A stretch of 64,000 bases of DNA from Ancylobacter oerskovii (GCF_018390555.1 NZ_JAHBGB010000023.1:1-64000); one strand, 5' to 3'. Shown: positions 28,028 to 37,652, counted from the first letter of the stretch. The notes: generated from the letters alone by a model not told the origin. Numbers and translations are program-made.

Positions 28028-29047
28028 ATGACACGTTACTACGCTGACGACCCGGCCGGCCCCTCGCCGAACGCCTTCGCTTCGGCGTTGCGTCTGGTGT
28101 TGCCCATGGCGCTCGCTCCCCACATCGCCGCGCCCATGCGGCGCATGGCCGGGCCGCTGGCTCCCTCGCGCCTGATGCCGGCGCTGCGCTCCTATTCCGG
28201 GCTGCGCCACCGCGAGACCCGGGCCGCCCCGGGACCGGAGAGCCTCGGCCGCATCGGCTCGCTGGAAGTGCGGCTCGCGCGCACCGCGGCCGACGTGCGA
28301 CGCGCGCAGCGCCTGCGCTACCAGGTGTTCTACGAGGAAATGTCGGCCCTGCCCAGCGCCGCCGCCCGCCTCGCGCGCCGTGACTTCGACGGCTTCGACG
28401 CCATTTGCGACCATCTCCTGGTGATCGATCACGATGCCTGCCGGCTGGTCCGCGGCCGGCGGGTACCGACGGTGGTCGGCACCTACCGGCTGCTGCGGCA
28501 GGAGATCGCCCTGCGCCATGGCGGCTTCTATACCGCCGGCGAGTTCGATATCGCGCCGCTCCTCGCCCGCCATCCGCACCGCCGTTTCCTGGAGCTGGGC
28601 CGCTCCTGCGTGCTCGGCTCCTATCGCACCAAGCGGACGGTGGAGCTGCTCTGGCACGGCATCTGGGCCTATGTCCGCCAGCACGGCATCGACGTGATGT
28701 TCGGCTGCGCCAGCCTGGAGGGAACCGACCTCACGGCGCTGCAGCGGCCGCTGGCCTTCCTGCACCACTTCGCCCCTTCCGACCCGGAATGGTGCGTGCG
28801 CGCCCGCGCCGGCCGCGCCTCGGCGATGGGTACGCTGGCCAAGGACGAACTCGACGCGAGGAAGGCCCTCAACGAGGTGCCGCCGCTGATCAAGGGCTAT
28901 CTGCGCCTCGGCGCGCAGATCGGCCAGGATGCGGTGGTGGATCGCCAGTTCGGCACCACCGACGTGCTGATGGTGCTGCCGATCGAGCGCATCGACCCGC
29001 GCTATCTCGGCCATTTCGGCATGAACGGCGAGCGCTACGCCGCCTGA
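28028..29047 (+). CDS. olsB: L-ornithine N-alpha-acyltransferase
   Basis: Transfers a 3-hydroxyacyl chain from acyl carrier protein to the alpha-amino group of ornithine, the first step of ornithine lipid synthesis at the inner membrane. The 339-residue protein has a variable N-terminal ~75 residues followed by the GNAT-like OlsB domain. Family segments include LEVRLARTAADVRRAQRLRYQVF, the FDAICDHLLVIDH block, RFLELGRSCVLGSYRTKRTVELLWHG (in part) and FGCASLEGTDLTAL. olsA, the second enzyme gene, is not in the window. Ornithine lipids often replace phospholipids under phosphate limitation; such control here is only suggested. Confidence 0.93.
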   Translation: MTRYYADDPAGPSPNAFASALRLVLPMALAPHIAAPMRRMAGPLAPSRLMPALRSYSGLRHRETRAAPGPESLGRIGSLEVRLARTAADVRRAQRLRYQVFYEEMSALPSAAARLARRDFDGFDAICDHLLVIDHDACRLVRGRRVPTVVGTYRLLRQEIALRHGGFYTAGEFDIAPLLARHPHRRFLELGRSCVLGSYRTKRTVELLWHGIWAYVRQHGIDVMFGCASLEGTDLTALQRPLAFLHHFAPSDPEWCVRARAGRASAMGTLAKDELDARKALNEVPPLIKGYLRLGAQIGQDAVVDRQFGTTDVLMVLPIERIDPRYLGHFGMNGERYAA

Positions 29048-29093
29048 GCCGGCCCGGAGCCGCGCGATCTTTGCCGGCAGCGCGGCGAGGCAC

Positions 29094-29121
29094 CTTGCGC
29101 CGCGATGCGGCCTTCCCATAT
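29094..29121 (+). promoter_or_regulatory. Candidate RpoH (sigma-32) promoter of hsp20-DUF1150
   Basis: CTTGCG (29094-29099) and CCATAT (29116-29121) are 16 bases apart, matching the alphaproteobacterial heat-shock consensus of CTTG... and CCATAT-like -10. It lies 69 bases before the hsp20 start and points to it. The fit with a heat-shock gene supports the call. Confidence 0.7.
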
Positions 29122-29149
29122 CTCGAAGCAACGGGATGCCCCCAGGGGG

Positions 29150-29190
29150 TCCCACACTGCAAAGTCGCTTCGGACAAGGACTTTGGGAGC
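29150..29190 (+). promoter_or_regulatory. Possible RNA thermometer in the hsp20 leader
   Basis: CAAAGTC (29160-29166) pairs with GACTTTG (29179-29185), and TCCC (29150-29153) can pair with GGGA (29185-29188), which is the ribosome site GGGAG directly before ATG 29191. The fold would mask the ribosome site across a six-base bulge. Rhizobial small heat-shock genes commonly carry such ROSE-type leaders; this one is assigned by pairing, not by a ROSE consensus. Confidence 0.45.
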
Positions 29191-29613
29191 ATGTCGCGCA
29201 TTCCCACGCTGTCGAGCCCCTTCCTGCTCGGGTTCGACGAGGTGGAGCGGGCGCTGGACCGGGTCGCCAAGGGCTCGGACGGCTATCCGCCCTACAATGT
29301 CGAACGCATCGCCGTACCGGGCCAGCCGGAACGGTTGCGCATCACGCTGGCGGTCGCCGGCTTCGCCCGCGACCAGCTGGATGTGACGCTCGAGGAAAAG
29401 GAACTCGTCATCCGCGGCCGCCAGGCCGAGGAGCCACAGCGGACCTTTCTTCACCGAGGCATCGCCGCCCGGCAGTTCCAGCGCACCTTCGTGCTGGCCG
29501 AGGGCATGCATGTCATCGGCGCCGAACTGAAGAACGGTCTTCTCTCGGTTGATCTCATCCGGCCGGAACCGGAACGGGTGGTCAGGCGTATCGCCATAGC
29601 AACCGACGAGTGA
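29191..29613 (+). CDS. Hsp20-family small heat-shock protein
   Basis: An ATP-independent holdase of 140 residues. The alpha-crystallin domain runs about residues 35-130 (YNVERIAVPGQPERLRITLAVAGF, LDVTLEEKELVIRGRQ, FLHRGIAARQFQRTFVLAEG), with the GLLSVDL beta-strand and a short C-terminal extension. The N-terminal FLLGFDEVERALDRV is typical of the IbpA-like class A group of rhizobia. ATG 29191 has GGGAG one base before it; upstream open codons overlap olsB in another frame and are rejected. It is followed 46 bp later by a DUF1150 gene under the same heat-shock promoter. Confidence 0.95.
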   Translation: MSRIPTLSSPFLLGFDEVERALDRVAKGSDGYPPYNVERIAVPGQPERLRITLAVAGFARDQLDVTLEEKELVIRGRQAEEPQRTFLHRGIAARQFQRTFVLAEGMHVIGAELKNGLLSVDLIRPEPERVVRRIAIATDE

Positions 29614-29659
29614 TCATGCCCCGAGCCGGTCTCGACAGCTACGGAAGGAGTCGCGGACC

Positions 29660-29938
29660 ATGACCAACGAATTCACTCTCCACCCCACCGCCGACGGCGC
29701 GCCCGGCGCCCTGACGACGGAAGACTTCGCCAGCCTCGGCGGCGGCCACATCGCCTATGTGCGCCCCATCGATTCGGAGGAGGCGAGCCGCCTGTTCCCG
29801 CAGGCGCAGCTGCAGCCGGGCCTCAAGCTGTTCACCCTGCATGCCGCCGACGGCACGCCGATGATGCTGACCGACAGCCGGGAAGCGGCCATCGCCAGCG
29901 CCATGCAGAACGAGCTCGTCATGGTCAGCGTGCACTGA
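29660..29938 (+). CDS. DUF1150 family protein
   Basis: A 92-residue soluble protein covering one DUF1150 domain (EDFASLGGGHIAYVRPI, LYxLHAADGTPMMLTDSREAAIASA pattern). The family is found mainly in alphaproteobacteria and is often encoded just after an Hsp20 gene, as here, pointing to a role in the heat-shock response; the molecular function is unknown. AAGGAG lies ten bases before ATG 29660. A strong terminator follows. Confidence 0.92.
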   Translation: MTNEFTLHPTADGAPGALTTEDFASLGGGHIAYVRPIDSEEASRLFPQAQLQPGLKLFTLHAADGTPMMLTDSREAAIASAMQNELVMVSVH

Positions 29939-29955
29939 CCCTCATTTGCCCGGAA

Positions 29956-29984
29956 AGGCGCCGTCCGGCGGACGGCGCCTTTTT
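29956..29984 (+). terminator. Rho-independent terminator of hsp20-DUF1150
   Basis: An 11-bp perfect GC-rich stem (29956-29966 and 29970-29980) with a three-base loop is followed by TTTT. It lies 18 bp after the DUF1150 stop and before the convergent gshB gene, which it may also serve. Confidence 0.92.
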
Positions 29985-30007
29985 CGCTCAGCCGTAGCCT
30001 TGTCAGG

Positions 30008-30949
30008 TCAGCTGCGCTTGGCTTCGATCGCGTCCCAGATCAGGGCCGCAATGTCCGGCCCGCCGAGACGGCGGATGGCGCGGATGCCGGTGGGCGAGGT
30101 GACGTTGATCTCGGTGAGGTTGCCGTCGATCACGTCGATGCCGGTGAACAGCAGCCCCTTTTCCTTCAAGGACGGTCCGAGCGCCGCGCAGATCTCCCGC
30201 TCGCGGGGGGTCAGGTCGGTTTCCCGCGCCGCGCCGCCCCGCACCATGTTGGAGCGCAAATCGCCGGCGCTGGGCACGCGGTTGACCGCGCCGGCGAACA
30301 CGCCGTCCACCAGGATGATGCGCTTGTCGCCCTGTGTCACCTCGGGGATGAAGCGCTGCACCACCCAGGGCTCGCGGAAGGTGGTGGCGAACAAATCGTA
30401 GAGCGAGCCGAAATTCAGGTCGTCGCGGGTGAGGCGGAACACCGCCGCGCCGCCATTGCCGTAGAGCGGCTTCACCACGATGTCGCCGAACTCGTCGCGG
30501 AACGCCTTGATCTCCTCGAGATCGCGGGTGATGAGCGTCGGCGGCATCAGCTCGGGGAACTCGGTGACGAAGATCTTCTCCGGCGCGTTGCGCACATGCG
30601 CCGGGTCGTTCACCACCAGGGTCCGGGGATGCACCCGCTCCAGCAGATGGGTGGCGGTGACATAGTGCATGTCGAAGGGCGGATCCTGGCGCATGAGGAT
30701 CACGTCGAAGCTGTCGGCCCGCACCCGCCGCTTCTCGCCGAGGGTGAAATGGTCGCCCTTGATGTCGCGCACCTCGACCGGCTGCACGGTGGCGAACACC
30801 TCGCCGTCGCGCATGGCGAGGGTGTCGGGCGTGTAATAGCTCAGCGCATGCCCGCGCGCCTGCGCCTCGAGCATGAGGGCGAAGGTCGAATCGCCGGCAA
30901 TGTTGATGCGGTCGATCGGGTCCATCTGGACGGCGACGTTGAGGCTCAT
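30008..30949 (-). CDS. gshB: Glutathione synthase
   Basis: ATP-grasp enzyme joining gamma-glutamylcysteine and glycine to form glutathione. The 313 residues match the ~316 of E. coli. The N-terminal domain starts [27 protein letters not shown]; the ATP-grasp region includes [43 protein letters not shown] and the closing ENVTSP-like [11 protein letters not shown]. It is convergent with DUF1150 and lies 98 bp downstream of yraN, so it may be transcribed with rsmI-yraN. gshA is not in the window. Confidence 0.97.
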   Translation of the reverse strand: MSLNVAVQMDPIDRINIAGDSTFALMLEAQARGHALSYYTPDTLAMRDGEVFATVQPVEVRDIKGDHFTLGEKRRVRADSFDVILMRQDPPFDMHYVTATHLLERVHPRTLVVNDPAHVRNAPEKIFVTEFPELMPPTLITRDLEEIKAFRDEFGDIVVKPLYGNGGAAVFRLTRDDLNFGSLYDLFATTFREPWVVQRFIPEVTQGDKRIILVDGVFAGAVNRVPSAGDLRSNMVRGGAARETDLTPREREICAALGPSLKEKGLLFTGIDVIDGNLTEINVTSPTGIRAIRRLGGPDIAALIWDAIEAKRS

Positions 30950-31047
30950 GGATGCTGACGTCCCAAGGGAGGAGGGGCCGCACGGGCGGCGTTCGCTCCC
31001 TGTTTACCGCCTCGTGCCCGGCGCCGCCAAGCGGGGCGGGCGCATCG

Positions 31048-31410
31048 TCATTCCGCCTCGAAGGCACCCGGCAGATGCACCGGCGCCCGGCCCGGCGCCA
31101 GCAGGACGACATCGAGCCGCATGTCGAGGCCGGCAAGCTCGGGATGGGCGGCGAGATAGACCTCCGCCGCCGCGGCGATGCGGCGGCGCTGGCGCAGCAG
31201 CAGCGATTCGGCCGCCGCCCGCAGGCCCGCGCGCGCCTTCACCTCCACGAACAGCAGCAGATTCCCGCGGCGGGCGATGAGGTCGATCTCGCCGCGCGGG
31301 GTGCGCACGCGCCGCGCCAGCACGTCGAAGCCCTGCCGCGCGAGCAGCCTGGCCGCGGCGTCCTCGGCATCCATGCCACGGGAGAACGCCGTCGGCTTCG
31401 GCTGGGTCAT
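31048..31410 (-). CDS. yraN: YraN family (UPF0102) putative endonuclease-like protein
   Basis: A 120-residue protein with the restriction-endonuclease-like core of the UPF0102 family: GMDAEDAAARLLARQGFDVLARRVRTP, GEIDLIARRG, and FVEVKARAG. The E-D-EVK arrangement is the nuclease-fold catalytic pattern, but an in vivo substrate is not established. Its ATG at 31410 overlaps the rsmI stop by 4 bp; rsmI-yraN is a very common pair in Proteobacteria. Confidence 0.93.
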   Translation of the reverse strand: MTQPKPTAFSRGMDAEDAAARLLARQGFDVLARRVRTPRGEIDLIARRGNLLLFVEVKARAGLRAAAESLLLRQRRRIAAAAEVYLAAHPELAGLDMRLDVVLLAPGRAPVHLPGAFEAE

Positions 31411-32312
31411 TCGTCGGCTGCCGCCTGCAGGGCCAGCGCCCGCGCATAAACATCGCGCCGCGGACGGCCGGTGGCGGCGGCGACGGTGGCGGCGGCATCC
31501 TTCAGCGACAGGCTGGCGAGCGCCCGGCGCAAGGCGGCATCGATGTCGGCGTCGCTGGTCTCCACATCGGCCGGCGGGCCGACCACCAGCACGATCTCGC
31601 CGCGCGGCGGGCCGGCCTCGGCATAATGCGCGGCCAGCTCGGCGAGCGGTCCGCGCCGCACCTCCTCGAAGGTCTTGGTGAGTTCGCGGCAGACCGCGGC
31701 CATGCGCGACCCGAGCCCGGCGGCGAGATCGGCGAGGCTCTCCGGCAGGCGCGGGCCGCTCTCATAGAGCACCAGCGTCGCCGGGATGGTCGACAGCTCG
31801 GCGATGCGGCTGCGGCGGGCGCCACCCTTCTGCGGCAGGAAACCGTCGAACAGGAAGCGATCGGTCGGCAGGCCGGCCGCCACCAGCGCCGCGAGGCTGG
31901 CCGAGGCGCCCGGGATCGGCACGACGCGGAACCCCGCCTCGATGGCCGCTTCCACCAGCTTGTAGCCGGGATCGGAGACCAGCGGCGTGCCGGCATCCGA
32001 CACCAGCGCCACCGCCGCACCTTCCTCCAGCCGCGCCAGCAGGCGGGGGCGCATGCTGGCGGCGTTGTGGTCGTGATAGGCGACGAGCGGCGTTTCGATG
32101 CCGTAACGATCCAGCAGGCGCCGTGTGACGCGCGTGTCCTCGCAGGCGACGAGATCGGCGCCGGCCAGCGTCTCCAGCGCGCGCAGGGTCACGTCGCCGA
32201 GATTGCCGATCGGCGTCGCCACGACATGCAGCCCCGCATCGGGGCGCGGCGCCGGCACGTTCTGGCCGGCAAGGCGGAAGGTTCGCGCAGGGGCGGCGGA
32301 AGGCTGGGTCAT
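31407..32312 (-). CDS. rsmI: 16S rRNA (cytidine-1402-2'-O)-methyltransferase
   Basis: SAM-dependent enzyme that 2'-O-methylates C1402 in the ribosomal P site. The 301-residue protein has the tetrapyrrole-methylase fold with LHVVATPIGNLGDVTLRALE at residues ~27-46, CEDTRVTRRLLDRYG, ALVSDAGTPLVSDPGYKLV and PIPGASASLAALVAAGLPTDRF. An N-terminal ~25-residue extension is present. It is the first gene of rsmI-yraN and is divergent from the LpoA-like lipoprotein gene, with 167 bp between. Confidence 0.96.
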   Translation of the reverse strand: MTQPSAAPARTFRLAGQNVPAPRPDAGLHVVATPIGNLGDVTLRALETLAGADLVACEDTRVTRRLLDRYGIETPLVAYHDHNAASMRPRLLARLEEGAAVALVSDAGTPLVSDPGYKLVEAAIEAGFRVVPIPGASASLAALVAAGLPTDRFLFDGFLPQKGGARRSRIAELSTIPATLVLYESGPRLPESLADLAAGLGSRMAAVCRELTKTFEEVRRGPLAELAAHYAEAGPPRGEIVLVVGPPADVETSDADIDAALRRALASLSLKDAAATVAAATGRPRRDVYARALALQAAADE

Positions 32313-32479
32313 TGCGCCGCCATTCTAGAAGCCGCGCGCGGCGCCGTCATGCCCGCATCGTCGCCCGGAAGGGGATATGTCGGCATTTTTGCGTGCCATG
32401 CCGGGGCACGGCGGGTGACAGGCGCCCCCTCGGCATCCTACAAGAGGAGAACATACCCGCTCAGCCACCCGATGAGGCG

Positions 32480-33709
32480 ATGACCGAGCCACGTAAACCG
32501 GCACAGCTCGGCGCCCGCGCCGCCCTTCGCCACAGCCGTCGCGGCTTCCTGCTCATGGCCGGCAGCGCCACGCTCGCCGCCTGCGGTTCGATACCCGATT
32601 CGCCGCCTCCCCAGGCCGCCCTGCCCCCGGCACCGGCGGTACCGGCGCAGCCGACCAATGTCCTCGGCACCGGCACGGTGCGCATCGGCCTCATCCTGCC
32701 GCTGGGGGCCAGCGGCAATGCCGCCGTCGCCGCGCAATCGCTGAAGAACGCGGCGGACATGGCGATCGCCGAATTCACCGGCGCCAATATCCAGCTCATC
32801 GTCAAGGATGACGGCGGCACCGGCCCGGGAGCCCAGACCGCGGCCCAGCAACTGATGGACGAGGGCGCTCGCGCCGTCATCGGCCCGCTCTTCGCCCATA
32901 CCGTCGCCGCCGCCGGCCAGGTGACCCGCTCGCGCAACGTGCCGCTGGTCGGCTTCTCCACCGACACCAATGTGGCGACGCGCGGCGTCTACCTGCTCTC
33001 CTTCCTGCCGCAGACCGATGTGGTGCGGGCGGTGCGCTACGCATCGTCGAGCGGCCGGCGCGCCTATATCGCGATGCTGCCGGACAACGCCTATGGCTCG
33101 GTGGTCGAGGCCGCCTTCCGCGAGACGGTGCCGGCCGCCGGCGGCCGGGTGGTCGGCCTCGAGCGCTACGCGCCCGGCAATGCCGGCGACTATGCCGAGG
33201 CCGCCCGCCGCATCGCGCCCTCGGCGGCGCAGGCGGATGCGCTGTTCCTGCCGGATTCCGGCGAGGCCGTGCCGCAGGTCCTGCAGGCGATGTCGGGGGC
33301 GGGGATCAATCTCTCCGGCAAGCAGCTGATCGGCACCGGCCTGTGGGACAGCCCGACCCTCCTCAACGCGCCGCAGCTGCAGGGGGGCCTCTTCGCGGCC
33401 CCCGATCCGGCCGGGTTCCGCGCCTTCTCGCAGCGCTACGAGGCCCGCTTCGGCCGCAAGCCGGTGCGCACCGCGACGCTCGCCCATGACGCGGTGTCGC
33501 TGATGGCGGCGCTGGTCAATACCGGCGGCGAGGCCGGCCTGAACGACACCGCGATCCAGAATCCCTCGGGCTTCGGCGGCATAGACGGCATTTTCCGCTT
33601 CCGCGCCGACGGCACCAACCAGCGCGGCCTCGCGGTGATGCGCATCGCCAGCGGCAGCACCCAGATCGCCAGCCCGGCGCCGCGCAGCTTCGCCGAGCAG
33701 GGGATCTGA
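32480..33709 (+). CDS. LpoA-like penicillin-binding protein activator lipoprotein
   Basis: A 409-residue exported protein. The N-terminus has a twin arginine (HSRRGFLLMAG) followed by a lipobox-like LAAC, so it is probably a lipoprotein, perhaps Tat-exported. Residues ~60-395 form a periplasmic-binding type I fold (GTVRIGLILPLGASGNAAVAAQSLKNAADMA in part; AVIGPLFAHTVAAAGQVTRS). The divergent neighbour rsmI and following genes match the position of LpoA/YraM near rsmI-yraN in many Proteobacteria, which supports a role in stimulating peptidoglycan synthases. A branched-chain amino acid binding protein is the alternative reading. ATG 32480 is the family-like start, with only a weak ribosome site. 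Confidence 0.8.
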   Translation: MTEPRKPAQLGARAALRHSRRGFLLMAGSATLAACGSIPDSPPPQAALPPAPAVPAQPTNVLGTGTVRIGLILPLGASGNAAVAAQSLKNAADMAIAEFTGANIQLIVKDDGGTGPGAQTAAQQLMDEGARAVIGPLFAHTVAAAGQVTRSRNVPLVGFSTDTNVATRGVYLLSFLPQTDVVRAVRYASSSGRRAYIAMLPDNAYGSVVEAAFRETVPAAGGRVVGLERYAPGNAGDYAEAARRIAPSAAQADALFLPDSGEAVPQVLQAMSGAGINLSGKQLIGTGLWDSPTLLNAPQLQGGLFAAPDPAGFRAFSQRYEARFGRKPVRTATLAHDAVSLMAALVNTGGEAGLNDTAIQNPSGFGGIDGIFRFRADGTNQRGLAVMRIASGSTQIASPAPRSFAEQGI

Positions 33710-33717
33710 CGGCGGGA

Positions 33718-34896
33718 CTACGCCGCCAGATCGGCGACGATAGCGTCGAGCACCGGGAATCCCTGCGGCGTGACCCGCAGCCGGCCATCGGCGCGCTCTT
33801 CCAGCATGCCCTCGCCGATCAGCGCCGCCACCCGTCCCGCATCGAAATCGCGGCCGGACAGGGCGGCAAAGCGCTGGCGGTCGATACCTTCCGCCAGGCG
33901 CAGGCCCATGATGAGATATTCGTCGGCCTGCTCCGGCCGGCTCAATCCCTCATCGACCACCAGGCCATGTCCGCCGGCCTCCACCTGCTCCAGCCACGCC
34001 TCCGGCCCGCGCTCGGTCGAGGTGGCGCGCCGTCCTTCCGGCGTGTCGAGCCGGCCATGCGCGCCGGGCCCGACGCCGGCATATTCGCCATAGCGCCAGT
34101 ACAGCAGGTTGTGCCGGCTCTCGGCGCCGGGGCGGGCGTGATTGGAAATCTCGTAGGCGGGCAGGCCGGCGGCGGCGGTGGTCTCCTGCGTCACGTCCCA
34201 CAGGGCGCGCGCGACGTCCGGCTCCGGCGTCTTCAGCTTGCCCGCACGATAGAGCGCGGCAAAGGGCGTGCCGTCCTCGATGGTGAGCTGGTAGAGCGAG
34301 AGATGCTCGCAGCCTTCCGCGATGGCGCGGTTCAGCTCCCGCGCCCAATCTTCCGGCGTCTGGCCGGGACGGGCATAGATCAGGTCGAAGGACGAGCGCT
34401 CGAAGGCCGAGCGGGCGATGGCGACCGCCTCCAGCGCCTCGGCGGCGCTGTGCATGCGGCCGAGCGCCTTGAGGGAGGCATCGTCCAGCGCCTGCACGCC
34501 GAGCGAGACGCGGTTGATGCCGGCGGCGCGATAGCCGCGGAAGCGCCCGGCCTCGACGCTGGTCGGGTTGGCCTCCAGCGTCACCTCCGCGCGGGCATCG
34601 AGCGGCCACGCCGCATCGATCGCGTCGAGGATGGCCTCCACCGTCGCCGGCGCCATCAGCGAGGGGGTACCGCCGCCGAAGAACACGCTCTGGGTGCGCC
34701 GCTGCCCGGTGCGGGCCCGCATATGCGCGATCTCGGCGCGAAAGGCGGCGACAAACCGCGCCTCGTCCGGCGGGGCGTGGCGCACATGCGAGTTGAAGTC
34801 GCAATAGGGGCACTTGGCCTTGCAGAACGGCCAGTGCACATAGACGCCGAAGCCGGGATCGACCGGCGGCGGCGCCCTGTCGGCCCTGTCAATCAA
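33718..34896 (-). CDS. hemW: Radical SAM heme chaperone HemW
   Basis: The 392-residue protein has the radical SAM cluster motif CKAKCPYC (C25, C29, C32) near the N-terminus after GVYVHWPF, the FGGGTPSLM segment and the C-terminal HemN-like domain. HemW binds heme and delivers it to respiratory enzymes; it is often misnamed coproporphyrinogen dehydrogenase, but HemN has an N-terminal extension missing here. Translation starts at TTG 34896 with GGAG six bases upstream, overlapping rdgB by 8 bp. It ends the operon rph-rdgB-hemW. Confidence 0.93.
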   Translation of the reverse strand: MIDRADRAPPPVDPGFGVYVHWPFCKAKCPYCDFNSHVRHAPPDEARFVAAFRAEIAHMRARTGQRRTQSVFFGGGTPSLMAPATVEAILDAIDAAWPLDARAEVTLEANPTSVEAGRFRGYRAAGINRVSLGVQALDDASLKALGRMHSAAEALEAVAIARSAFERSSFDLIYARPGQTPEDWARELNRAIAEGCEHLSLYQLTIEDGTPFAALYRAGKLKTPEPDVARALWDVTQETTAAAGLPAYEISNHARPGAESRHNLLYWRYGEYAGVGPGAHGRLDTPEGRRATSTERGPEAWLEQVEAGGHGLVVDEGLSRPEQADEYLIMGLRLAEGIDRQRFAALSGRDFDAGRVAALIGEGMLEERADGRLRVTPQGFPVLDAIVADLAA

Positions 34897-35548
34897 ACCG
34901 CGCTCCGAAGCAGGCTTCCGCCAGCTTGATGAAGGCGCGCGCCCGGTGCGACCCGCCGCGCCCGAGCGGCGGCATGGCGTGCTTCTCCTCGCCGGTCATC
35001 TCGCCGAAGGTGCGGCTGGAGCCGTCCGGCAGGAACATCGGATCGTAGCCGTGCCCGCTGTCGCCGCGCGGCGGCCAGATCATCTCGCCGGAGACGACGC
35101 CTTCGAAATCCTCGACATGACCGTCCGGCCAGGCGACGCAGAGCGCGGAGATGAAATAGGCGCGGCGCTGCGCGGAATCGAGAGCGTCGACCTTGCGCAA
35201 TTCCTCCTCGACCCTGGCCATGGCGTGGCCCCAGTCACGGTCCGGCCCCGCCCAGCGGGCGGTGAAGAGGCCGGGCGCCCCGCCCAGCGCCTCGACGCAC
35301 AGGCCGGAATCGTCGGCGAAGGCCGGCAGGCCGGTCGCCTCGCAGGCGGCGCGGGCCTTGATGCGGGCGTTCTCCTCGAAGGTGAGCCCGGTCTCCTCCG
35401 GCTCGGGCAGGCCGAGATCGCCGGCCGAGACCAATTCGACGCCATAGGGTTCCATCAGCCCGCGCATCTCGATCAGCTTGCCGGGATTGTGGGTGGCGAT
35501 CACCACCTTGCCGATGAGGCGGCGATGCGCGTGACGGTCCTCGTCCAT
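34889..35548 (-). CDS. rdgB: Non-canonical purine NTP pyrophosphatase (RdgB/HAM1)
   Basis: House-cleaning enzyme hydrolysing dITP, ITP and XTP to monophosphates, keeping inosine and xanthosine out of DNA. The 219-residue product has the family signature VIATHNPGKLIEM near residue 15, TFEENARIKARAA, the catalytic ADDSGLCVEALGGAPGLFTARW block and a late MFLPDGSSRTFGEM. It begins 3 bp after rph and overlaps hemW; the rph-rdgB-hemW order is common in alphaproteobacteria. Confidence 0.97.
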   Translation of the reverse strand: MDEDRHAHRRLIGKVVIATHNPGKLIEMRGLMEPYGVELVSAGDLGLPEPEETGLTFEENARIKARAACEATGLPAFADDSGLCVEALGGAPGLFTARWAGPDRDWGHAMARVEEELRKVDALDSAQRRAYFISALCVAWPDGHVEDFEGVVSGEMIWPPRGDSGHGYDPMFLPDGSSRTFGEMTGEEKHAMPPLGRGGSHRARAFIKLAEACFGARFD

Positions 35549-35551
35549 GGC

Positions 35552-36265
<714 letters not shown>

Positions 36266-36402
36266 GTCGAAGTCTCCATGAGGCAGTTCCGGGCGAGACG
36301 GACATCGGCTCGCAGGCGGCAGGCGCCGTCGATCGGGCGCCGGCCTTCGGGCGCTCCTTGTAAGGGGCAGCGCCCCGCGACCGCAAGCGCATAACGCCGC
36401 GC

Positions 36403-36432
36403 CTTGAACCACCCGGGGCGAACACCGATTAT
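36403..36432 (+). promoter_or_regulatory. Candidate heat-shock-type promoter of hrcA-grpE
   Basis: CTTGAA (36403-36408) is followed after 16 bases by CCGATTATA (from 36425). This resembles the -35 and spacing of the hsp20 promoter, with a weaker -10. No CIRCE element (the usual HrcA operator) is visible upstream of hrcA. Confidence 0.4.
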
Positions 36433-36433
36433 A

Positions 36434-36449
36434 GGTTTCACATGAAACG
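36434..36449. promoter_or_regulatory. parS-like palindrome upstream of hrcA
   Basis: GGTTTCACATGAAACG matches the bacterial parS consensus TGTTTCACGTGAAACA at 13 of 16 positions, including both GTTTCAC/TGAAAC arms. It starts 39 bp before hrcA ATG 36473. It may be a weak ParB site or an operator of another kind. Confidence 0.35.
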
Positions 36450-36472
36450 TCCCCTGGCGGTTGCGCACGACC

Positions 36473-37573
36473 ATGCCTCTCGACCCGATCCTCGCTTCCA
36501 CCTCTCCCTCCCTCGCCAAGCTCGACGAGCGGTCGCGGGAGATTTTCCGGCAGATCGTCGAAACCTATCTCGCCACCGGCGAGCCGGCCGGATCGCGCAA
36601 CATTTCGCGCCTCATCCCGATGACGCTGTCGCCGGCCTCGGTGCGCAACGTCATGGCCGATCTCGAGGCGGCCGGCCTCATCTTCGCCCCGCATACCAGC
36701 GCCGGGCGGCTGCCGACCGAGCGGGGGCTGCGCTTCTTCGTCGATTCGCTCCTGGAGATCGGCGACGTCTCGGAAGAGGAACGCAACGCCATCGAGGTGC
36801 AGGTGAAGGCCGCCGCGCGGGGGCAGACCGTCGAGGGCGTGCTGGCGGAAGCCTCGAACCTGCTCTCGGGCCTGTCGCGCGGCGCCGGCGTCGTCACCGC
36901 GACCAAGAGCGACACCCGGCTGAAGCACATGGAATTCGTGCCGCTCGATTCCTCGCGGGCCCTGCTGATCCTGGTCTCGGAAGATGGCGAGGTGGAGAAT
37001 CGCCTGGTGCCGCTGCCGGCCGGCCTGCCGCCCTCCGCCCTGGTCGAGGCGACCAATTTCCTCAATGCCCGCACGCGCGGGCGCACCCTCTCGGAACTGC
37101 GGGCGGAGGTGGAGCGGACGCTGGCCGCCCACCGCGCCGAGCTCGACGAGGTCACCGCGCGCATCGTCGCCGCCGGCCTCGCCTCCTGGTCGGGCGGCGA
37201 CAAGGCCGAGCGGCGGCTGATCGTGCGCGGCCAGACCCGGCTGCTGCAGGATCTCAAGGCGATCGAGGATCTCGAGCGCGTGCGCCGGCTGTTCGACGAC
37301 CTCGAGGCCAAGCAGGAGGTGGTCGATCTTCTGGGACGCGCGCAGGACGCGCAGGGGCTGCGCATCTTCATCGGCTCGGAGAACAACCTGTTCTCGCTGT
37401 CGGGCTCCTCCACCATCGTGGCACCCTATCGTGACGGGCAGGGCCGGGTCGTCGGCGTGCTCGGCGTCATCGGCCCGACGCGGCTCAACTATGCGCGCAT
37501 CGTGCCGATGGTGGATTTCACCGCCCGGGTGGTGAGCCGGGTCCTGGGCCGCCCGGATTTCGACGCGGCTTGA
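36473..37573 (+). CDS. hrcA: Heat-inducible transcription repressor HrcA
   Basis: Repressor of chaperone genes that binds CIRCE operators and is stabilised by GroEL. The 366-residue protein has the N-terminal winged helix (residues ~10-85; [56 protein letters not shown] in parts) and the GAF-like dimer domain ending [14 protein letters not shown] 36473 gives the family-typical start MPLDPIL. It heads an operon with grpE, 79 bp downstream, the usual alphaproteobacterial order. Confidence 0.96.
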   Translation: MPLDPILASTSPSLAKLDERSREIFRQIVETYLATGEPAGSRNISRLIPMTLSPASVRNVMADLEAAGLIFAPHTSAGRLPTERGLRFFVDSLLEIGDVSEEERNAIEVQVKAAARGQTVEGVLAEASNLLSGLSRGAGVVTATKSDTRLKHMEFVPLDSSRALLILVSEDGEVENRLVPLPAGLPPSALVEATNFLNARTRGRTLSELRAEVERTLAAHRAELDEVTARIVAAGLASWSGGDKAERRLIVRGQTRLLQDLKAIEDLERVRRLFDDLEAKQEVVDLLGRAQDAQGLRIFIGSENNLFSLSGSSTIVAPYRDGQGRVVGVLGVIGPTRLNYARIVPMVDFTARVVSRVLGRPDFDAA

Positions 37574-37652
37574 TTTTTTGCCGCCGCGACCCGATATGGC
37601 GGGCGACCGCGGCGCTCCGCGCCCGGAATCCTTTTCCCCCGACGAGGCAGTC

